From an uncultured Oscillospiraceae bacterium (GTDB taxonomy: Bacteria; Bacillota; Clostridia; Oscillospirales; Acutalibacteraceae), in the NCBI GenBank assembly GCA_900544715.1, contig UQWL01000001.1:271763-335762 (forward strand): a stretch of 64,000 nt of DNA, written 5' to 3'. The position numbers and the translations under genes are program-made. Below are positions 50,490 to 57,898 of the stretch, in pieces. Position 1 is the first letter of the stretch. Each line of letters starts with the position of its first letter. The notes beneath the pieces are model-generated. The model did no database searches and was not told the DNA's origin. It saw only the letters and a program-made list of their open reading frames with translations.

Positions 50490-50699
50490 ATGCTTCACAC
50501 CATCATTTCCGAATCCGATATCTTCCCGCCAGAGCCAATTGTCCGCCCGGCGTTTTATCCGCGCGGCTGCGGGGGCGTTGAATGCACTGAAGGGCCGGAT
50601 GGCCCGGTCATCCAGAGCTTGATCTCAACGAATCCGTTTGACTATCTCGATCCCAGCCTTGCGCCGGGAAGCGTTTACCGCGCGGGGCGAAAAGCATGA
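50490..50699 (+). CDS. YlzJ-like protein
   Basis: A 69-residue protein of the YlzJ-like family (PF14035), function unknown. It starts MLHTIISESDIFPPEP; the NPFDYLDPSLAPGSVY end is typical. ATG 50490 lies one base after the tepA stop, with an AGAGGGTGG ribosome site inside tepA. The frame upstream of 50490 overlaps tepA and is not coding. Confidence 0.88.
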   Translation: MLHTIISESDIFPPEPIVRPAFYPRGCGGVECTEGPDGPVIQSLISTNPFDYLDPSLAPGSVYRAGRKA

Positions 50700-50799
50700 A
50701 ACTGAATATAATGCCCTTCTGCCCGTCATGAGGACGGCGCGGAAAGGATACATATAAAGCAAGCCTTATCATTATGATGAATTTGGAGGGACAGTTCAG

Positions 50800-51672
50800 A
50801 TGACGGTTCTCAAAGCGATCATCCTCGGCATCGTGCAGGGGATCACCGAATTTTTGCCGATTTCGAGCAGCGGGCATCTTTCGCTCGCGCAGCATTTTTT
50901 ACATACCAGCGGGGAAGGCTCCCTTTTCTTTTCCGTCATGCTCCACATGGGTACACTACTCGCCGTTTTCCTGGTGTATTATAAGACGATCTGGAAGCTT
51001 GTTGTGGCGCTGTTTTCCATGCTGCGGGATATTTTTACGGGAAAATTTAAGTGGAAGCAGATGGATGCAACGCAGCACATGCTCGTGATGTTCGTCATCT
51101 CCTGTGTGCCGCTGCTGCTTTTGCTCCTGCCGGTCGGCAGCGGGCGTAGTCTCATGGACGCTGTCGGCGGCCTGGCGGAGGACAGCGACATCATGGTCGA
51201 GGGCTTCTGCTTCCTCTTCACGGCCTTCCTGCTCCTGTTTGGCACCTGGCGGTATAACCATCGCAAAACGCATGATCAGGTGGAGGGGAGAGACGCAGTA
51301 GCGGTCGGCCTTGCGCAGATGCTTGCCGCGAGCCTGCCCGGCGTATCCCGCTCCGGCTCAACGATCGCCACCGGCATGATGTGCGGCGTCAACCGCGACT
51401 ATATGGTGCAGTATTCCTTTATCCTCGGCATTCCGGCCATCCTCGCGGCCAACCTGATGGAATTCAAGGACGCCATCGCATCCCCGGAGCCGATCGAGTG
51501 GACCTATGTCATCATCGGCGTTGTCGTCGCGGCGGGCGTCGGCGTGGCTGCGATCAAGGCGCTTGAGTGGCTCGTCAAGAAGGATAAATTCAAATTCTTC
51601 GGCTATTATTGCCTCGTGCTCGGCACGGCGGTGGTGATCTTCAGCGCGCTCGAATACGCTGGGATCGTTTGA
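50800..51672 (+). CDS. uppP: Undecaprenyl-diphosphatase (UppP/BacA)
   Basis: A 290-residue polytopic membrane phosphatase that recycles the lipid carrier for peptidoglycan synthesis and gives bacitracin tolerance. Conserved blocks are GIVQGITEFLPISSSGHL near the N-terminus and LPGVSRSGSTIATGM in the second half, both with catalytic Glu/Ser/Arg residues. TTGGAGGGAC precedes the ATG. Its place between ylzJ and ftsK is unusual compared with Bacillus. Confidence 0.96.
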   Translation: MTVLKAIILGIVQGITEFLPISSSGHLSLAQHFLHTSGEGSLFFSVMLHMGTLLAVFLVYYKTIWKLVVALFSMLRDIFTGKFKWKQMDATQHMLVMFVISCVPLLLLLLPVGSGRSLMDAVGGLAEDSDIMVEGFCFLFTAFLLLFGTWRYNHRKTHDQVEGRDAVAVGLAQMLAASLPGVSRSGSTIATGMMCGVNRDYMVQYSFILGIPAILAANLMEFKDAIASPEPIEWTYVIIGVVVAAGVGVAAIKALEWLVKKDKFKFFGYYCLVLGTAVVIFSALEYAGIV

Positions 51673-51781
51673 CCGGAGGGGCTAGGGATCAAATCAATCA
51701 TACACTTTGTTTCAATAACGGCATTTAGGGCTGAAAGCGCCACTGCTTTAAGCCCTCCGGGCCGAAAGGATGTTTATCGCA

Positions 51782-54325
51782 ATGGCCAGTCAGACGAAAA
51801 AAAAGCCCTCTGCGGCAAATAAAAAAGCCGGCGCCAGCGGGAAAGGAAAGCCAAAAACCGGCTCCCGACAGTCTGCGAAGGCGCGTCAGGCGGAGGAGGA
51901 GCGCCGCCTCAGGCGCGCCGGGCAGCGCGACGGCATTTTACTCCTGTTTCTCGCCGTGTTTCTGTTCTGCCTCGCTGTCGTTCCAGGGCAGAGCCTGTGG
52001 AGCGAGGTGCAGGGATTTTTGCTGGGCGTGTTCGGCTGGTGCGTGTTTTTGTGGATCGGCCTGCTGGTTTATTTTGCCGCGCTGCTGTTTCTTCGCCGTG
52101 TGCAGAAGCCGCAGATCGTGCGCGGCATGCAGCTTGCCATTTTGACCCTGCTGCTGAGCAGCGCGTTACATATTCTCAGCCACGATACCGTGGGCGCGGG
52201 CTGGGTGGAAGATTTGAAGGACGCCTACGCTCTCGGCTTCAGCGGCGTGGGTGGAGGTGTGGTCGGCGCGTCGTTAGGCGGAATTCTGCTCTTTTTTGGA
52301 AAAGCGCCCGCTGCTGTGACGGTGATTCTATTGATACTCGTCGACCTGACGCTGCTGTTTTGGCCCAAGATTGCGGCGCGATTGCAGGAGCGTGAGGAAA
52401 ATCCCCGCCCGCCGCGGGAGAAGCGTATCCGGGAGCCGGAGGAGCCGATGGAGGCCTCCATCAAAACACCGGAACGGGCGCAGGCCTTCCTGCCGCTTGC
52501 TCGCCGGGAGAAAAAGCGCCGCCAGCCCTTGAAAAAAGGCTTCGATCCAGATGTCCCGCTCGACATGTTGGGCTCCACAGCTCCGCTGCCCGATCTGCCG
52601 CCTGAGATCTTTGGGACGGGCACGCAGGAGTCGAAGGACGGGCCTTCTTCGGAGGATGAGGCTTCCGCAGAGGGAGTGCAGGTGGAAGTGTTTCCCGCTG
52701 CACAGGATCAGGTGCAGCAGCCATCCTTTGCGCTTGATGACATCATCCGCAAGGCGGCAAAGCCCGTGGCAACCACCACTGCACGTGAGGATCCCGCACC
52801 CCGCGCGCGGGAAAACGGCGCGGATTATGCGCTGCCGCCCTATGATTGCCTGGAAAAACCGCAGATCATTGATTCCTTTAACTACAGCGAGGAGCTGAAG
52901 GCGAACGCTCGCAAACTCGTCGACACGCTGAAAAGCTTCGGCGTGGAGACAAAAATCGTGGATATCAGCCGCGGCCCTGCCGTTACGCGCTACGAATTAC
53001 AGCCTTCTGCGGGCGTGCGTATCAACCGCATCTCCAATCTTGCGGACGATATCGCCCTAAACCTTGCAGCCTCCGGTGTGCGAATCGAAGCGCCAATCCC
53101 GAACAAGGCAGCCGTGGGTATTGAAATCCCGAACCGCACGCGCACCATGGTAACGCTGCGCGAGATCATCGAAACGCCCGCCTTTCTGCAGGCGAAAAGC
53201 AAGCTGAACGTCGCCCTCGGCAAGGATATCGCGGGCAACATCACCTGCGCGGACCTTGCCAAGATGCCCCATCTGCTCATCGCGGGCACTACGGGCTCCG
53301 GCAAATCCGTCTGCCTGAACTCGATGATCGTCAGCATCCTCTATAACGCGCGCCCCGATGAGGTAAAGCTTCTCATGATCGACCCGAAGAAGGTCGAGCT
53401 GAGCATCTATAATGGCATTCCGCACCTGCTGGTGCCCGTTGTGTCCGATCCGCGCAAGGCGGCGGGCGCGCTCGGCTGGGCGGTGACGGAGATGCTCAAC
53501 CGCTATAAGCTCTTCGCGGATAATAACGTGCGCGATATGATGGGCTACAATAAGCTCTGCAAAAAGGATCCGGAGAAAAAGCCGCTGCCGAGTGTCGTCA
53601 TTTTCATCGACGAACTGTCCGACCTGATGATGGCCGCTCCCAATGAGGTGGAGGATTCCATCTGCCGCCTCGCCCAGATGGCACGCGCGGCGGGCATGCA
53701 TCTTGTCATTGCGACGCAGCGCCCGTCTGTCGACGTGATCACCGGTATCATCAAGGCAAATATCCCGAGCCGGATCGCACTGTCCGTCTCCTCGCAGGTG
53801 GATTCGCGCACGATCCTCGATATGACTGGCGCAGAAAAGCTGCTCGGCAATGGCGATATGCTCTTCAGCCCCGTCGGCATCTCCAAGCCCGTGCGCATCC
53901 AGGGCTGCTTCCTCTCCGACAGTGAGGTAGAATCGGTCGTGGACTTCATCAAGGGGCAGGAAAAGGCTGATTACGACGACGAGGTCATCCAGGAGATCGA
54001 CCGGCAGGCCGCCGCGGAGAAGAAAAAGGGCGGCGGCGCAGCAGAGGGTGAGGGCGGTGAGGATTCCGACGAGATGCTTCCAAAGGCCATCGAGGTGGTC
54101 GTGGAGGCGCAGATGGCCTCCACCACGCTCCTGCAAAGAAGGCTGCGTTTGGGATATGCGCGCGCGGCACGTTTGGTGGACGAGTTGGAGTCGCGCGGCA
54201 TCGTCGGCCCGTTTGAGGGCAGCAAGCCGCGCAAGGTGCTCATCTCCAAGCAGCAGTGGCTGGAGATGAACGCGATGTCGGATGATCTCCCAGAAGCGCA
54301 GGATGAAGACGGTTTGGATGAATAA
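51782..54325 (+). CDS. ftsK: DNA translocase FtsK/SpoIIIE
   Basis: An 847-residue septal DNA pump. About four membrane helices lie between residues 45 and 185, followed by a charged linker to about 340, then the motor. Walker A is GTTGSGKS at 502-509; Walker B is VVIFIDELSDLM. The C-terminal winged-helix gamma domain (TLLQRRLRLGYARAARLVDE), which reads KOPS/SRS sites, is present. ATG 51782 lies about 11 bases after AAAGGA; ATG 51770 overlaps that site. It moves chromosome ends during division or sporulation. Confidence 0.96.
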   Translation: MASQTKKKPSAANKKAGASGKGKPKTGSRQSAKARQAEEERRLRRAGQRDGILLLFLAVFLFCLAVVPGQSLWSEVQGFLLGVFGWCVFLWIGLLVYFAALLFLRRVQKPQIVRGMQLAILTLLLSSALHILSHDTVGAGWVEDLKDAYALGFSGVGGGVVGASLGGILLFFGKAPAAVTVILLILVDLTLLFWPKIAARLQEREENPRPPREKRIREPEEPMEASIKTPERAQAFLPLARREKKRRQPLKKGFDPDVPLDMLGSTAPLPDLPPEIFGTGTQESKDGPSSEDEASAEGVQVEVFPAAQDQVQQPSFALDDIIRKAAKPVATTTAREDPAPRARENGADYALPPYDCLEKPQIIDSFNYSEELKANARKLVDTLKSFGVETKIVDISRGPAVTRYELQPSAGVRINRISNLADDIALNLAASGVRIEAPIPNKAAVGIEIPNRTRTMVTLREIIETPAFLQAKSKLNVALGKDIAGNITCADLAKMPHLLIAGTTGSGKSVCLNSMIVSILYNARPDEVKLLMIDPKKVELSIYNGIPHLLVPVVSDPRKAAGALGWAVTEMLNRYKLFADNNVRDMMGYNKLCKKDPEKKPLPSVVIFIDELSDLMMAAPNEVEDSICRLAQMARAAGMHLVIATQRPSVDVITGIIKANIPSRIALSVSSQVDSRTILDMTGAEKLLGNGDMLFSPVGISKPVRIQGCFLSDSEVESVVDFIKGQEKADYDDEVIQEIDRQAAAEKKKGGGAAEGEGGEDSDEMLPKAIEVVVEAQMASTTLLQRRLRLGYARAARLVDELESRGIVGPFEGSKPRKVLISKQQWLEMNAMSDDLPEAQDEDGLDE

Positions 54326-54330
54326 ATAAG

Positions 54331-54366
54331 AGCCACAGTTCTCCTTTCACAGGGAGGGCTGTGGCT
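54331..54366 (+). terminator. Hairpin after ftsK
   Basis: AGCCACAG-TTCTCC pairs with GGGAGGG-CTGTGGCT; few T residues follow, so partial read-through into the next gene is possible. Confidence 0.6.
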
Positions 54367-54439
54367 GTATATAAAAATAGGAACGGCTTTCCCGCATCCG
54401 GAAATATGAGCAAGAAATTTGAAACTGGGAGGAATCTCT

Positions 54440-57079
54440 ATGCCCATTGCGTCCCCTGGTGCCGATCTGGCGCTCCACAGGCCCGTCCACACCAATGAAA
54501 ACCGGGACACGGCTTCCCACATCACGGACGGCGATCCTGCCACCCGCTGGTGCTCCGTGCTCTACCCCGCCTATGCGCAGATTGATCTGGAGGGCTGTTT
54601 CCATCTTACCAAAGTGGTGGTTCACACACCCGCGCAGGGCGCGTCGCTCTTCGATGTTTACGCGAGCCTGGACGGGGTGGATTTTACCCGGATCGCGCAG
54701 AAAATGGAGGAATTGCCCTGCCCGCCGGAGGGAGAGGCCTTTGAAGTCGATTGTGAAGCGCGTTTCCTGCGCGTGCGTGTTACCTATAACAGTGCGTCAG
54801 ACGGCGCAATTCTCTGCGGGATAGAGGCCTATGGCGAGCCCTCCGGGCAGGCATGTGAACCGGCGGCGTTCGTACCTCCGGCGGATTTTGAGCAGTCCGC
54901 ATATCACGTGCCTATTACGCAGGAGGATACCCTCAGGGAGGTGCGGGAGCTGATCGCCTACACCGTAGGGGAAGCGCGTGCGGATTGGTTTACGCTGCGC
55001 CTTGCGGAAAATGAGCGGAAGCCAGGCCGGGATTATTTTATCCTCTCCAATGAAACTGGCAAGATCGCCATCACGGGGCGCACCGGCGTCTGCCTCGCCG
55101 TGGGCTTCCACCATTATCTCAAATATTTTTGCAATGCGCACGTTTCACAGATGAGCATGCAGGTGAATCTGCCGGAGGCGCCGGTCCCGGTGGGGGAGAT
55201 TGTGCGCCGCGAAACGCCGTTTCAAACGCGCTACAGCTATAATTACTGCACCCTTTCCTACACCATGGCCTTCTGGGGAGAAGCCCAATGGAAGCGAGAG
55301 CTTTACTGGCTTGCGATGAATGGCGTTAACCTCGTGCTTGATATTACAGCGCAGGAGGAGGTTTGGCGGCGCTTCCTCGGTGCGCTCGGCTATTCCCACA
55401 TGGAGTGCAAGGATTTTATCGCCGGCCCCGCGTATTATGCCTGGGCCTATATGGCGAATATCAGCGGCTTTGGCGGCCCGGTGCACGATAATTGGTTTGC
55501 CGCGCGCACCCGCCTTGCCCGCCGCAACCACCTGATGATGCGCCGCCTCGGCATGCAGCCGGTTTTGCAGGGCTACAGTGGTATGGCCCCCTCCGATATC
55601 AATCAAAAGGTGCCGGATGCAAAGGTGATCTCACAGGGGCTTTGGAACGGCTTCCCGCGCCCCGCGATGCTCAAAACCACGACGGACGCTTACCGCAGGC
55701 TGGCGCAGCTTTTCTATCGCTGCCAGCGTGAGGTGTTCGGCGATGTCAGCCATTATTACGCCACAGACCCCTTCCACGAGGGCGGCCGGAACGGCGGCAT
55801 GTCCCCGAAGAAGATGGCGCGGTTTGTGCTCGATGAAATGCTGAAAAACGATCCGGAAAGCGTGTGGGTGATCCAGTCGTGGGGGGAGAACCCCTCCAAA
55901 TCTTTGCTCCAAGGCCTGCGCGGGCGTAAGGAGCACGCGCTGGTGCTTGACCTGTACGCAGAGGCGCGCCCGCATTGGGAAACCTGGGCGGGCGGCGAGT
56001 TTGATAATACCCCGTGGCTGTGGTGCATGCTCAATAATTTTGGCGGACGTATGGGCCTCAATGGGCATATGGATACCGTCGCGAGCGAGGTCGCCCGTGC
56101 CGCGAATACAGCGAAATGCATGGCGGGCATCGGCATCACACCGGAGGCAACGTTCAGCAACCCAGTTCTGTTCGACCTGTTTTTTGAAACGGTTTGGAGC
56201 GATACGCCGGAGCACCTGCCGCCCATCGAGCCGGATATGTGGCTTGCCCAATATGTGCGCAGGCGTTATGGCGCGGAAAGCGAGGCGGCGATGGAGTCGT
56301 TCCGCCTGCTGCGCAAAACGGTCTATAACCCCTCCCTCAACCACAATGGCGAGGGTGCGCCGGAATCCGTTGTCAACGCGCGCCCGGCTTTTCAAATCCG
56401 TTCCGCCTCTTCGTGGGGGACGGCGGTCATCGGCTATGACAAGCACGAATTTGAGCGGGCGGTGCGGCTGCTTCTGGAGGACTATGACGTCCTGAAGCAG
56501 AGCGACGGTTATCTCTTCGACCTCGCGGACTGCCTGAAACAGATGCTCTCCAACACGGCGCAGGAATATCATCACACCATGGTGCAAGCATACCGAGAAA
56601 AGAATCTCACGGTGTTCGACGATTACAGCGCCCGCTTCTTCCAGCTCATCAGCCTCACGGAGCAGGTACTCGGCACGCGCAGGGAATTTTTGCTTGGCAC
56701 GTGGCTGCGCGGCGCGCAGAAGCTTGCAGAGGGGGCGGATGATTTCACGCGCGACCTTTACGAGTTTAATGCCCGCGCCCTGATCACTACCTGGGGCGCG
56801 ATACGGCAGGCAAACGAAGGCGGCCTGCGTGATTATTCCAATAAGCAATGGGCCGGCCTGACGCACGACTTTTACCGCCCGCGGTGGGAGAAGTGGATTG
56901 CCCTTCGCCGGGCAGAGCTGACAGGCGGTCAGAAAGACCGCCGCAGCGAGAAGGAGCAGGCAGAGGATTGGTTCCACATGGAATGGAAGTGGGTGCTTGG
57001 GCGCAATCCTTATCCGGCTGAGGTCAATGGGCTGGATTTAAAGGAGCTTGCCCAGCAGGCGCTGGCCTTCTCTTTTTAA
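54440..57079 (+). CDS. GH89 alpha-N-acetylglucosaminidase with F5/8-type (CBM32) module
   Basis: An 879-residue enzyme removing terminal alpha-GlcNAc, as in mucin glycans or heparan. The N-terminal F5/8-type C (CBM32-like) module is at about 1-135 (TASHITDGDPATRW). The GH89 domains follow with YNYCTLSYTMAFWGEAQW, the NGVNLVLDI strand and NNFGGRMGLNGH. E447 in DPFHEGG and E569 in GITPEATFSN match the two catalytic glutamates of GH89. No signal peptide is visible, so it should act in the cytoplasm unless exported otherwise. GGGAGG is 7-8 bases before ATG 54440. It stands alone without a transporter. Confidence 0.92.
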   Translation: MPIASPGADLALHRPVHTNENRDTASHITDGDPATRWCSVLYPAYAQIDLEGCFHLTKVVVHTPAQGASLFDVYASLDGVDFTRIAQKMEELPCPPEGEAFEVDCEARFLRVRVTYNSASDGAILCGIEAYGEPSGQACEPAAFVPPADFEQSAYHVPITQEDTLREVRELIAYTVGEARADWFTLRLAENERKPGRDYFILSNETGKIAITGRTGVCLAVGFHHYLKYFCNAHVSQMSMQVNLPEAPVPVGEIVRRETPFQTRYSYNYCTLSYTMAFWGEAQWKRELYWLAMNGVNLVLDITAQEEVWRRFLGALGYSHMECKDFIAGPAYYAWAYMANISGFGGPVHDNWFAARTRLARRNHLMMRRLGMQPVLQGYSGMAPSDINQKVPDAKVISQGLWNGFPRPAMLKTTTDAYRRLAQLFYRCQREVFGDVSHYYATDPFHEGGRNGGMSPKKMARFVLDEMLKNDPESVWVIQSWGENPSKSLLQGLRGRKEHALVLDLYAEARPHWETWAGGEFDNTPWLWCMLNNFGGRMGLNGHMDTVASEVARAANTAKCMAGIGITPEATFSNPVLFDLFFETVWSDTPEHLPPIEPDMWLAQYVRRRYGAESEAAMESFRLLRKTVYNPSLNHNGEGAPESVVNARPAFQIRSASSWGTAVIGYDKHEFERAVRLLLEDYDVLKQSDGYLFDLADCLKQMLSNTAQEYHHTMVQAYREKNLTVFDDYSARFFQLISLTEQVLGTRREFLLGTWLRGAQKLAEGADDFTRDLYEFNARALITTWGAIRQANEGGLRDYSNKQWAGLTHDFYRPRWEKWIALRRAELTGGQKDRRSEKEQAEDWFHMEWKWVLGRNPYPAEVNGLDLKELAQQALAFSF

Positions 57080-57111
57080 GCGTTCTCCACATACTGGAAT
57101 CAGAATATTTG

Positions 57112-57150
57112 AAATGGGCTGTTGCAAAAATCATTGCAACGGCCCATTTT
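57112..57150. terminator. Bidirectional terminator
   Basis: AAATGGGCTGTTGCAA pairs with TTGCAACGGCCCATTT (one G-T-type mismatch). It separates two convergent genes and shares the GGGCTGTTGCAA core with 28838. Confidence 0.8.
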
Positions 57151-57158
57151 GTGTTGCT

Positions 57159-57497
57159 TTATGAGAGCAGCTCCAAATACCAAGTGTCAATGAAAAGAAT
57201 CAGAGGGATGATGAGGCATTCCGCTGTAGCTCCCATGGTGAGCCGGAGCAGCCTCTCGGGCAGCGGCCCCTGCCGGATACGCAGGATGGTCAGAAGAACC
57301 ATTGTGGCCACAAACAGCAGCGGTACGATCAGGATTCCGCCGTATAACAGATAGGAAGCGCGGTTCATAAGCGTCCACAGCCAGTCAGGAGGGGCCCATT
57401 CGGTATAGGCCAGCATGATAATGCCTAAATAGAATACGATTATGAGAGAGCACCAGCATATGAGAATGATAGAAAGCGCTTTGACTGCTTTTTGCAT
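57159..57497 (-). CDS. Small membrane protein, 112 aa
   Basis: Three predicted membrane helices (about 8-30, 50-72, 88-108) with a short basic loop (RIRQGPLPERLLRL). The family is not recognised and it is not obviously related to the four-TM proteins of the RHS island. AAAGGGTGG lies 8 bases before ATG 57497; GTG 57509 overlaps that site. Convergent with the GH89 gene. Confidence 0.6.
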   Translation of the reverse strand: MQKAVKALSIILICWCSLIIVFYLGIIMLAYTEWAPPDWLWTLMNRASYLLYGGILIVPLLFVATMVLLTILRIRQGPLPERLLRLTMGATAECLIIPLILFIDTWYLELLS

Positions 57498-57700
57498 GGA
57501 AACATCCACCCTTTCTTTTGCTTTTCAGTGTGACTGTGATTTTCTCATCTTCATTTTATCTGTTTTGACCGCACGAAATAAGCACAGGGAATTTTTGGCC
57601 GTTATTTTGTTATAATTGGGGGTATACCACTTGAAAAACGAACTTGCCGTCATGTTTATCACATATTTTATGATATTGTTCTAATAACTTATAAATGCTG
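57498..57700. other. Intergenic region, no gene
   Basis: Upstream part of a roughly 400-base gap before the BIG2 gene. AT-rich; contains ATAACTTATAAATG near the promoter but no gene with a ribosome site. Confidence 0.5.
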
Positions 57701-57729
57701 TTGACTAGAAACATTTCAAATGATAAGAT
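57701..57729 (+). promoter_or_regulatory. Promoter of the BIG2 surface protein gene
   Basis: TTGACT (57701-57706), a 17-base spacer and TAAGAT (57724-57729). The mRNA leader would be about 160 bases long. Confidence 0.55.
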
Positions 57730-57898
57730 AAACTCGTCTTTCGAGACAAATATATGGAGCCGTTTCTTTAAAATTTTGTGTGTCTGATCTGAATTTGTTG
57801 GACGAGCGGGGGCTTTTGGCCAAGCGGCGTCCAACGGGTTCAAGGGCGTTGCGAGCCCTGCTTTCAGACGGCTCCTGAGAGAAGAAAAGGTGATGTAA

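Noticed and set aside
57159..57497. Third member of the four-TM family of the RHS island
   Set aside because: It has three helices and lacks the FIN-W-PL signature, so relatedness is not supported.
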